Below, one piece after another: positions 58,001-64,000 of a stretch of DNA of 64,000 nt (positions within the stretch are counted from its first letter, which is position 1; the number at the start of each line of letters is the position of its first letter). A model generated the notes under the pieces. It searched no databases. It had not been told where the DNA came from and was given only the letters and a program-made list of their open reading frames with translations. Source of the stretch: Rhea pennata (Eukaryota > Chordata > Aves > Rheiformes > Rheidae); contig NC_084678.1 in assembly GCF_028389875.1 (NCBI RefSeq), forward strand, positions 17,080,899 to 17,144,898, given 5' to 3'. A program made the translations under genes and the position numbers.

Positions 58001-60616
58001 ACTCTTACCACATGACAGCTCTCTCCTATCAGATGAGAGTTAGCTTCCGAGTCATCTGGGTCAGGTTCTTCTTTGTTTGTATAATGCCCAGAATGCTCCC
58101 AGATTGAGGTTGCAGGTTGATAATATAAGGAGCAATGAATACCTGAGTGTGAACAGCGAAAGAGCTGCTTACCTTCGCCTGTGCCACCACTCCCAGAGCT
58201 GAGGAGTCTACTCTCTATTTCAGGTTGTTTTGCTTGGAGATCATAAACAGCTGCGGCCTGTAGTCAACAATGACTTCTGCAAGAGTCTTGGCATGGAGAT
58301 ATCTCTTTTTGAGCGCTACCGGAACCAGGCTTGGATGCTGGACACACAGTACCGCATGGTGAGGCTTTTCTTGTGTAGATTGTCTTCTTTCCATCACAGT
58401 AAATGCTGCTATCAGGGCTTGCCTCAAGCCACTGAGAAATGTATTCTCCATTAGTGCTTTCGCTTCCTGGGGTAATGAATAATGCACGTGCGCGGTGCCA
58501 GGTATAGCACAGTGGCGTTGCAGGTGAAACCTGCCCAAAAAGCAGCTGAGAGTGGACGAGTTCCTTGGTTTTTTTGTTCATCTCAATTTCTCCCCTTTTC
58601 TCTGCCAGCACAAAGATATTTGCAAGTTCCCGTCCCAGGAGTTTTATGAAAGGCGGCTGAACACGTGCTCTCAGCTTTTTCGCAAACCCAGCGTCCTCTA
58701 CCACAAGGACAACAAGTGCTGCCCAATCATCTTTGGGCACATAGAGGGGAAGGAGCAGAGCCTCATGATTTCTACTGAAGAGGGAAATGAGAACTCCAAA
58801 GCTAACCCAGAAGAAGTGGAACAGGCAGTAAGCAGAGGCTGGGAGAAGGATCTTGGGGTATCACTGGAGATGCAAAATTGAGGCTGGGAGAAGGATCTTG
58901 GGGTACCACTGGAGATGCAAAATTGAGGGTGTTATCCTAGGGTAATTTGCAGATCATAGAGGGAAGATGGGATTGTTATGGTGAGCAGGCATGTGGGATA
59001 AAGATCAGTGGGGAAACGGGCTCCTTGCATGCAGAACCTGCCTGGTGTTTTTCTGAGTCTGGAATATGCCGTGCCATGCTCCTCCCTGCCAGAGGCAGTT
59101 GCAGGGAAGCGTCACCCACAGCAGAAGGAATACTGTGGCTAGGCGCTATTGCCTCTTCTTGGGTATGGCTTTGGAGGGACCCATGTCTTTCGGCCCTCCA
59201 GTGGGGTGTCCTGGGTATAGGCTGCTGTTCCCCAGTCAGCAGGACCTTGCGTCTCTCCAGGTGAGGACAGCAAAGCAGCTGACGCTAGATGGCACCATCC
59301 GGCCGGAGAGCATCGCCATCCTGAGCCCCTACAACGCCCAGGTGTCCGAGATCAGCAAGCACCTCTTGAGGGAGGGCATCCGCGGAGTGACGGTGTGCAC
59401 TATCATGAAAAGTCAAGGTGAGGCCCGCAGGAGAGGGAAGGGTTATTCCTCTTCCCTCCTGCCTTCCTCAGGATTAGAGCAACTTCTCACAAAGGGAAGA
59501 AAATCATTTCAGCCATGCAGGAGGCATCTCTGGGCCAGATTTCCAGGTGATTTCTGATTGTAAATGAATTCCTTGGAAGCCTTTGGAGTGCCCAGGCAGG
59601 GAGAAACTGGTGAAAATGGGAAGGTAGTTTTAATATGAAGGACATCTAAAGGAGGTATTAAAGAACTGCCATTGCAATGTATAGAGCAATGACCTGGAGA
59701 CAAACAGCCTCCAAAGCTGGAGAAACCTGAATGGTGGCTTGCAGTTTTGTGGATGCTTGCAGTGGAGAAATTGAGTGTCTTGTGATGCAGTCAGACACTT
59801 TGTTCTGAAAAATCTTGTTCAATTCCTTCTTTGTAGGAAGTGAGTGGAGATACGTGATCCTGTCAACTGTACGCTCCTGTCCCCGATCAGAGATTGATAA
59901 GAAGCCCACAAAAAGCTGGCAGAAGAAGTACCTGGGGTTTGTTACTGACCCAAACCAGGTTAATGTCGGCATCACACGAGCTCAGGAAGGACTCTGCATT
60001 ATAGGTGGGTAACGTGGGAGCATGCACAGGCCTGCAGGGGAAGAGGAAGCTTTCAGTAAGGCAGTGGAGATCCAGACTAGTAGAACCCATGGTCTTGCTT
60101 CACCCTTCTGTGCTTTAGGCTGTCTATGATTTTGAAATTGAGCTATTTGGGAAATCCACCCAAAGCTGAGATCAGGCGTGCGGCTCATGCGTGTCGCTGG
60201 CATATGTGCAGCATGTATAATTTCTCTCGCCCTCTGGTTCAGACTGTGTTGTTTCCATCATGTGCATGCCTGAGTTCTCTTTTAACCACATTTGACTTCT
60301 TATTTTCCTACTAATCGTGCAGGCAGAGGCTGTGATGTGTAGGGAAGCAGCTAGCAAGTGGCAGCACTAAAAAGGGAGTGTGCAAATTATCCAGCACCAT
60401 TAGGCTTGAATTGCTAGCTGACCCATCTCTGAAGGAATCTTATCAGCCTTTTCTGGCCGTTAACCCTTGTCTCCCTTCCCTGTATCACCAGGAAACCGTT
60501 ACCTCCTGGAGTGCAACCCTCTGTGGAAGAGACTGCTTCAGCATTACATGCAGCACAACTGCTATACCACAGCCCAAGGTATTTTTGTCAGGAAGACCTC
60601 AGCCCTCCGCCGATAA
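42094..60616 (+). CDS. HELZ2: HELZ2: helicase with zinc finger 2, RNB exoribonuclease (spliced, 2821 aa)
   Basis: Nineteen coding exons: 42094-43097, 43264-43447, 43833-43940, 44660-45183, 45560-46192, 47001-47784, 48277-48352, 49872-53382, 54208-54293, 54734-54865, 55160-55327, 55612-55753, 56445-56561, 57260-57452, 58224-58358, 58609-58827, 59261-59417, 59837-60004 and 60492-60616. They total 8466 bases with every phase closing. Domain order: Cys-rich and CCCH/C2H2 zinc fingers (1-355), UPF1-like helicase 1 (about 760-1165; Walker A 785-792, DEAA 908-911), RNB exonuclease (about 1480-1850; Asp 1507, 1513, 1515, 1516), helicase 2 (about 2320-2790; Walker A 2345-2352, DECA 2532-2535). Mammalian HELZ2 (PRIC285) is interferon-induced, degrades RNA 3' to 5' and is described as a PPAR co-activator. 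The ATG at 42094 is the first in its exon and has A at -3; an in-frame TGA lies at 42028. No frameshift is seen. Confidence 0.95.
43264..43447 (+). CDS. HELZ2: HELZ2 coding exon 2, third CCCH finger (residues 335-396)
   Basis: The acceptor TTGCAG ends at 43263 and the donor GTAAGT begins at 43448. Joined to the previous exon it completes CX5CX5CX3H (CSRAEV-CELGNS-CTKAH), a clean CCCH zinc finger of the RNA-binding type. A basic Lys-rich helix follows (KAAVKKKKQAMK). It ends in phase 0. Confidence 0.92.
43833..43940 (+). CDS. HELZ2: HELZ2 coding exon 3 (residues 397-432)
   Basis: The acceptor CTGTAG ends at 43832 and the donor GTAAGC begins at 43941. This 108-base in-frame exon starts with MAEHVDGVTVRCEQ and ends with WKFRVHSQ. 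It begins the beta-rich region between the zinc fingers and helicase 1. Phase 0 at both ends. Confidence 0.9.
44660..45183 (+). CDS. HELZ2: HELZ2 coding exon 4 (residues 433-607)
   Basis: The acceptor TGGCAG ends at 44659 and the donor GTAAGT begins at 45184. It encodes the region preceding helicase 1, including CMECCTLGVFEQWVVFDFG, which resembles the beta-barrel sequence before the helicase in HELZ/MOV10-type proteins. It ends in phase 2. Confidence 0.92.
45560..46192 (+). CDS. HELZ2: HELZ2 coding exon 5, Walker A of helicase 1 (residues 607-818)
   Basis: The acceptor TTTCAG ends at 45559 and the donor GTTAGC begins at 46193. It contains the first helicase's P-loop GPFGTGKT at residues 785-792 (bases 46092-46115) and motif Ia (LICTHTNS), which is completed across the junction. 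It ends in phase 2. Confidence 0.95.
47001..47784 (+). CDS. HELZ2: HELZ2 coding exon 6, helicase 1 core (residues 818-1079)
   Basis: The acceptor is CATGCAG ending at 47000 and the donor is GTGTGT at 47785. It carries motif II DEAA (908-911), motif III LAGDHMQ, the NENYRSAAAI motif IV region, and the VVSHGTQ strand. The order matches superfamily 1 UPF1-like RNA helicases. Frame continuity across the next junction supports the GTGTGT donor. Confidence 0.95.
48277..48352 (+). CDS. HELZ2: HELZ2 coding exon 7 (residues 1080-1105)
   Basis: This 76-base exon has the acceptor ACTAG ending at 48276 and the donor GTGTGT at 48353. It encodes VSATRQELRKRHLQDVVVEN and joins motif IV to motif V of helicase 1. 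Without it the flanking frames would not connect. Confidence 0.9.
49872..53382 (+). CDS. HELZ2: HELZ2 giant exon 8: helicase 1 end and RNB nuclease (residues 1105-2275)
   Basis: The acceptor GTGCAG ends at 49871 and the donor GTAAGT begins at 53383. A 3.5-kb exon is characteristic of HELZ2. It starts with motif V/VI of helicase 1 (REFRVIIIST; MTRAQ with Arg1145), then an acidic linker near 1205-1225. The RNB domain follows, with the tetrad Asp1507, Asp1513, Asp1515 and Asp1516 (spacing 0, 6, 8, 9 as in bacterial RNase II) and the SPIRRY substrate-binding motif at 1836-1841. The remainder is a long beta-rich region leading to helicase 2. Confidence 0.96.
54208..54293 (+). CDS. HELZ2: HELZ2 coding exon 9 (residues 2275-2304)
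   Basis: The acceptor ATCAG ends at 54207 and the donor GTAGGT begins at 54294. It encodes RKENAIWKLKYASNLARSIA, a basic helix leading into helicase 2. It joins phase 2 to phase 1. Confidence 0.9.
54734..54865 (+). CDS. HELZ2: HELZ2 coding exon 10, Q motif and first half of Walker A, helicase 2 (residues 2304-2348)
   Basis: The acceptor AACAG ends at 54733 and the donor GTAAGG begins at 54866. It encodes LNQSQNQAILNALK, the Q motif of SF1 helicases, and the start of the P-loop IQGPPG. The intron interrupts the second glycine codon. Confidence 0.94.
54951..54981 (+). repeat. T22-G9 homopolymer pair in HELZ2 intron
   Basis: About 22 T followed by 9 G lies in the intron that splits Walker A of helicase 2. 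It is a likely length-variable simple repeat with no evident function. Confidence 0.85.
55160..55327 (+). CDS. HELZ2: HELZ2 coding exon 11, rest of Walker A (residues 2348-2404)
   Basis: The acceptor TTTTAG ends at 55159 and the donor GTAATT begins at 55328. It completes GPPGTGKT (2345-2352), followed by an acidic loop (ESLDEEEDK) and motif Ia (ILYCGPSNKSVD). It ends in phase 1. Confidence 0.94.
55612..55753 (+). CDS. HELZ2: HELZ2 coding exon 12 (residues 2404-2451)
   Basis: The acceptor CCCCAG ends at 55611 and the donor GTAGGA begins at 55754. It encodes LRPLRVYGEAIE and a Tyr/Pro-rich loop (MEYPYPGSNRH) in the 1B/1C insert of helicase 2. It ends in phase 2. Confidence 0.92.
56445..56561 (+). 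CDS. HELZ2: HELZ2 coding exon 13 (residues 2451-2490)
   Basis: The acceptor ATTTAG ends at 56444 and the donor GTGAGT begins at 56562. It encodes EIILHHRIRRPSNPFWQK and a charged helix, part of the insert between motifs Ia and II. It ends in phase 2. Confidence 0.9.
57260..57452 (+). CDS. HELZ2: HELZ2 coding exon 14, motif II of helicase 2 (residues 2490-2554)
   Basis: The acceptor CTCAG ends at 57259 and the donor GTGAGC begins at 57453. It contains DVILCTCSAA (motif Ic) and the DECA box at 2532-2535 in LIDECAMSTEPE, the form also used by human HELZ2 as I recall it. It ends in phase 0. Confidence 0.95.
58224..58358 (+). CDS. HELZ2: HELZ2 coding exon 15, motifs III and IV (residues 2555-2599)
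   Basis: The acceptor TTTCAG ends at 58223 and the donor GTGAGG begins at 58359. It encodes VVLLGDHKQLRPVV (motif III) and LDTQYRM (motif IV). It is in phase 0 at both ends. Confidence 0.95.
58609..58827 (+). CDS. HELZ2: HELZ2 coding exon 16 (residues 2600-2672)
   Basis: The acceptor GCCAG ends at 58608 and the donor GTAAGC begins at 58828. It completes the QYRMHKDICKFPSQEFY segment of motif IV and continues through the helicase 2A domain. It is in phase 0 at both ends. A 45-bp tandem duplication follows 9 bp into the next intron. Confidence 0.94.
58837..58926 (+). repeat. 45-bp tandem duplication in HELZ2 intron
   Basis: Two adjacent 45-bp copies (58837-58881 and 58882-58926) begin with GGCTGGGAGAAGGATC and differ at a single T/C position. 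They lie 9 bp inside the intron after coding exon 16. The high identity suggests a recent duplication. Confidence 0.92.
59261..59417 (+). CDS. HELZ2: HELZ2 coding exon 17 (residues 2673-2725)
   Basis: The acceptor TCCAG ends at 59260 and the donor GTGAGG begins at 59418. It encodes ESIAILSPYNAQVSEISKHL, the strand before motif V, and VTVCTIMKSQG, the start of motif V. It ends in phase 1. Confidence 0.95.
59837..60004 (+). CDS. HELZ2: HELZ2 coding exon 18, motifs V and VI (residues 2725-2781)
   Basis: The acceptor TTGTAG ends at 59836 and the donor GTGGGT begins at 60005. It encodes GSEWRYVILSTVRSC (motif V) and VNVGITRAQEGLCIIG (motif VI with the arginine finger), so helicase 2 has an intact motif set. 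It ends in phase 1. Confidence 0.95.
60492..60616 (+). CDS. HELZ2: HELZ2 last coding exon (residues 2781-2821)
   Basis: The acceptor ACCAG ends at 60491. It encodes NRYLLECNPLWKRLLQHY and ends with the stop TAA at 60614-60616. The conserved Trp/Leu-rich C-terminal helix after motif VI is typical of HELZ2 and MOV10-like helicases. Confidence 0.95.
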
Positions 60617-61842
60617 GGATGGATTATACCTCGATGAGCTCGTCTCTGCCTGAACCGTGCTATGTGTGCCTTGGGGAATGATGCGCTCTTTCCATTATTC
60701 AAACATTAAGCACTGAGCAAAATGCACTAAGAGAGCCTAGACCTTGGCTTGCACATTGAGAGCTCAAGCTTCAGTGTGTGCTTTGGGTTTCTGGGTTTTT
60801 TGTCAGTGCAACTTTGGACAGGAACTTTCAGCTCTAGCAAACCAAAAAGCAATGGAAATAGGTGGATGAACCTGTGACTTTATTGGTGATGATTTTATTT
60901 TTTTTTTAACTAGAAGATGCTCAGCAGAGCTGCCATCCTGTCTCTGTGTGCAGCTGTGCTTTGGGAACCAAATCCACATCCCATTCATCAAAAGCTGGAT
61001 GACTGCACGCAACAGATCTGCAAGGCAAACTGTGATTTGCCATACAGGACTACAGGACCAAAGCTTCTGAGTTTTACCGCTCATTTTAAAACCTAGGCCA
61101 TGGCATTTTAAAGGCTGCTTATTTCTCAAAGCGGAAAAGCTTTTTTTTTTCTTTTTAAGTGAAGGAAGAAAGCAAGAAGAGACCCTTGCAACATTCTTCA
61201 TCTAGCCAAAATGTTGTTCTTGTAAATATCACGAGCCAAGGCCAAGTTGATTTTGTAAATAGATTTGCTTATTCTTTTTACAAAGGAGGTTATCCTCACC
61301 ATATAAAGTTAATGAAAACTGAGAACCACTCTTACCAGGAAACTTTGAAAATTTTAAGTGTATTTTAAGCTGTTCCGGGTTTTATTTGAAATGTTCTCTT
61401 CCTCTAAGAAACCCTTTTCCTACCCCTTATTTTTTTAAAAAGCTGCTTCTAATTTATTAACTTTTAACTCTATGAACTTTGTCTCACAGTTGATGGCCTA
61501 AGCTTTTAAGAGCAGTGTTGGAAACTTGATAAATGTATCACGACATATGTGTGTATAATGTACTTTTTTTATTTTAAGTAACCAAACTGCTGTGAACTGG
61601 AAATTGTGATTCACTAGAGAAGGCTGCATTTGCCCATAAGCTGATACGGATGTGTAGTGGTGAAGTGGTGTTCCCTCCTGAATCACGAAGTTGCTTTTTG
61701 CAGCATGGTAGTTTCGGGGGAGTGCCTTTTATCTCGTTCCAGTTCTGAATGTATGAAGTGCCTGCTTCAGCTCTCCCCAAGACCAAATGTGCGACTGTCT
61801 CTGGATGTTCACATGGGATTGAGCCAAAATGCAATCACAGCG

Positions 61843-61843
<1 letters not shown>

Positions 61844-61884
<41 letters not shown>
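61844..61884 (+). repeat. T41 homopolymer in HELZ2 3'UTR
   Basis: An uninterrupted run of 41 T lies on the sense strand, so the transcript would carry a U41 tract about 1.2 kb after the stop codon. It could bind U-rich RNA-binding proteins or be a length-variable microsatellite. Confidence 0.9.
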
Positions 61885-62619
61885 CACCAAATGTATATTG
61901 TGCTGGGGCAAGAATCATCCCTGGCATAAATGATGGGTCCCCATGACTTCACAGTGTAATGGCAGGGATGAATTTGGTCCTGTATTTGCACTAAAAATGC
62001 AGCAGGGCTCTTTTCCCAATGTGAAGGAATGTGCAATAAGAAAGCACTGTGTCTGGGAAAAACCCATTTGTAATGCTGTGTTCTTTCATGCTCTGATTCT
62101 GTGTTAAACTTGACTCAAGAACCTATGGAGAAAATTTGTTCCACTCTTCCTTATTTCAGACTGCCTTCCTGCATCTCTACGTTTGGTGGATTTGATCTGT
62201 TCACTAGAGGCTACCTAGGCTTGCTCCTATATTACTGAAGCATAGTAACTAGCGTATGGCTTGAAATTCCACGTAGGACAAAAGCTGCAGGCAGTAACTC
62301 CACTGGTTCTAAAGATGCTCGATAAAAGCTAGTAAGATATAAAGTCAGATGTTCATTGTTCCTCCCTGAAGCCATTGCACCCTGAATCTTAAGAATTTCA
62401 CACTGGCCTTATTTCACAAATATTTTTGCAATTCCAAAATAAGCTTTTGTGGGAATCATTTTGTGGATTACTGAAGTGCAGTCATCTCAAAGGCTGTGTG
62501 GAGGATTGCAGAAGGTGCAGACATCCTTAGGTTAAATACTTCAGCCATTAGCAGGTAGTTTAGCAAACTCATCCCGCTCCCTTTAGAACCAGTGGGACCC
62601 ATTTTCATCAACTGATGTA

Positions 62620-62625
62620 AATAAA
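62620..62625 (+). terminator. HELZ2: HELZ2 proximal poly(A) signal
   Basis: This is the first canonical AATAAA after the HELZ2 stop codon, followed within 15-30 bp by a T-rich/GT-rich element. It is the best candidate for the main 3' end. Confidence 0.65.
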
Positions 62626-63112
62626 GAGTCCCTCCCTTGTTTTTTCTGCTGGTTGTTTCATCACATCTAATACAAATGAGGAGACTCGCCTCGAGGTTAG
62701 TGGCTTAGTCCAATACTTGTGGGGGGGATTTGGCCATGTGTTTGTATTAGACCAAGAAACAGATCTCCCCAAAAGCCCTCCTGGAGAAAAAATTGTTTAC
62801 TGCTGTTCCTTGGACGGTAAAGCCTAGAATGAAATGCTTTGTTCAGTCATTTTTGCATTGCAAGACAATACATTGATTTTTGTCTCTGAAGATGCATTTT
62901 ATAATTTATGTTTAGAAAATGCTTCCCTAAACCCCACAAGAAGCAGTGACAGCCACTGATCTGGGTTGTTTGTGCTGTGTGCAGGTAATTGCAGAGAGTT
63001 GGTCATGTACCTGCAATAGTCAGGGCTAGCAGAAAGTGCAATTAATTGAACATTTTATAGACTGTTAATGATGACTGAATATTGTGTTATGGATATTGTG
63101 TTTCTGTCTTTA

Positions 63113-63170
63113 TCATAGAATCATAGAAGTTAATACAGGAAAAAAGCTCAAAGTAGTCTGGTTTCATTTG
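63113..63170 (-). mobile_element. CR1 LINE 3'-end remnant
   Basis: Two adjacent TCATAGAA octamers at 63113-63128 are the reverse complement of the 8-bp terminal repeat of avian/reptilian CR1 elements. They are followed by sequence that weakly resembles the conserved CR1 3' end (AGGAAAAAAGCTCAAAG). Orientation is therefore minus. The copy is short, degraded and cannot be mobile. It supports an avian or reptilian origin. Confidence 0.55.
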
Positions 63171-63649
63171 CACACAGAGCTTTGAATTTACTTTTGAAAA
63201 GAATTTTATGTGAAAGCAAATATTCTTAAAATACTAAAACAAAACAAACCCCGCCAAAACAATAAAAAGATTTTTGTTGTAATTCCAGTAGGAGATCACT
63301 GGCAACACGGTTCACAGGCTTGTGTGATCATAGGCTCTACGCTTTTTGCAGTTCTGGGGACACACACGTGCATTCATCCAGCAAAATGACTTAAATTCCT
63401 CTGCGTTAGCTAGAGCTCGACCTTGAGTTAAGCAGGGACCTGCACACAGAGCAAACAGTGCTGCAGGCTCTGTCTGTGCTGCGACCAGTCTGTGATCGCA
63501 GAAATCGCCCTGCAACCTGCTCTGATTTGCAGTGAAATTACAGACGTACAGAACTAGGAAAAGTCTTTGGCTTCAGCTGGCAAAGGAAAAGCCCAAGGAA
63601 TGGTTTTGGAGGATTTGGACAGATCTGTGTAAGATGATCAATTTATTGC

Positions 63650-63655
63650 AATAAA
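63650..63655 (+). terminator. Possible distal poly(A) signal
   Basis: An AATAAA in AT-rich sequence is followed by T-rich sequence. With another at 63883-63888 it may define longer HELZ2 3'UTR forms. Nothing coding is seen from 62645 to the right end of the window. Confidence 0.4.
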
Positions 63656-63882
63656 CTGTTTTTTAAATAGAAATGAAATGTTAAGTGTCATGAAGTGTAA
63701 TTTAAGGAACTTTAAATGTGGCAGGTTTTTATCTTTTGTATGTCTGTGACTTGCAGCAGACCTCAAACTGCATTTTGGATACAAATATTTTTACCTGCTT
63801 CTAGTGTTTGTAAGAATGAACCTCAACATTCCTTTTTGATATTTAAGCCATAATTGTAAAAATGATTTGAATTTATTTAAAT

Positions 63883-63888
63883 AATAAA
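63883..63888 (+). terminator. Possible distal poly(A) signal
   Basis: The AATAAA is followed by a TCTGCTTCTGTGAC-type T/G-rich element about 20 bp downstream. It is a plausible distal end of an extended HELZ2 transcript, though it could equally be unused. Confidence 0.4.
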
Positions 63889-64000
63889 ATTTATTACTAA
63901 AAGGTCTGCTTCTGTGACAGTGACTATTGTCTATGTGGGCACAACTGTGTTTGGACTGAACTAAATGGTAAAAGAGAAAATGAGCATTAACTGCAGTATG

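Larger units (their letters stand above)
60617..62645 (+). other. HELZ2: HELZ2 3' untranslated region
   Basis: From the stop codon to the first canonical AATAAA (62620-62625), about 2 kb, AT-rich, with no competing open frame. A T41 tract at 61844-61884 lies inside it. A T/GT-rich element (TTGTTTTTTCTGCTGG) just after the hexamer supports cleavage near 62640. Further hexamers at 63261, 63650 and 63883 could extend the UTR. Confidence 0.7.

Noticed and set aside
58552-58881. HELZ2 coding exon 16 reading on past 58827 into the intron
   Set aside because: The frame continues into the 45-bp duplication, but the GTAAGC donor at 58828 joins in phase to the conserved helicase segment at 59261, so the extension is intronic.
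1-64000. tRNA, rRNA, snoRNA, CRISPR, or phage-like systems
   Set aside because: No cloverleaf, box C/D-H/ACA pair, direct-repeat/spacer array or prokaryotic gene cluster was recognised by eye. A covariance-model search would be needed to exclude small RNAs formally.

Overview
The window is vertebrate nuclear DNA, most likely from a bird and probably a gene-dense, GC-rich microchromosome. The evidence is intron-exon structure with GT-AG junctions, CpG islands, G/C-rich minisatellites, few interspersed repeats, and a decayed 8-bp repeat tail typical of CR1 retroposons near the right end. A non-avian reptile cannot be excluded. I see no operons, phage, CRISPR or other prokaryotic features.

Two protein-coding genes lie head to tail on the + strand. 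GMEB2 (glucocorticoid modulatory element-binding protein 2) has a CpG-island promoter and a non-coding first exon ending near 7219. Nine coding exons between 10925 and 27020 give 529 residues, and a poly(A) signal lies at 28362. HELZ2 (helicase with zinc finger 2) has 19 coding exons between 42094 and 60616. They give 2821 residues: zinc fingers, UPF1-like helicase 1, an RNase II/RNB domain and helicase 2. Its first canonical poly(A) signal is at 62620. All reading phases close across every junction I placed. The GMEB2-HELZ2 neighbourhood matches, from memory, human 20q13.33, where STMN3 lies upstream of GMEB2.

Region by region: 1-6300 is intergenic, with several AATAAA motifs that could include the 3' end of an upstream + strand gene, but no coding exon is visible. 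6320-6840 is a minisatellite. 6850-7600 is the GMEB2 CpG island, with a perfect palindromic NRF1 site. 7620-8745 is a strongly C-rich degenerate repeat in intron 1. 8746-27020 holds the rest of GMEB2. 27021-28390 is the GMEB2 3'UTR. 28390-42000 is the intergenic and 5' regulatory zone of HELZ2, with CpG islands, three good ISRE/IRF-type motifs and a large G-rich minisatellite at 33290-34690 that contains a 328-bp higher-order repeat. 42094-60616 is HELZ2, and 60617 to about 62645 or further is its 3'UTR.

The two genes are not known to work in one pathway. GMEB2 is a SAND-domain DNA-binding modulator of glucocorticoid-responsive transcription. HELZ2 is an interferon-induced nuclease-helicase, also described as a nuclear-receptor co-activator. 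The most useful observation is the set of interferon-response-like motifs, with a plausible unannotated first exon, 9-11 kb upstream of the HELZ2 start codon. I found no convincing undescribed biological system; the many long open frames in the GC-rich arrays are repeat artefacts.
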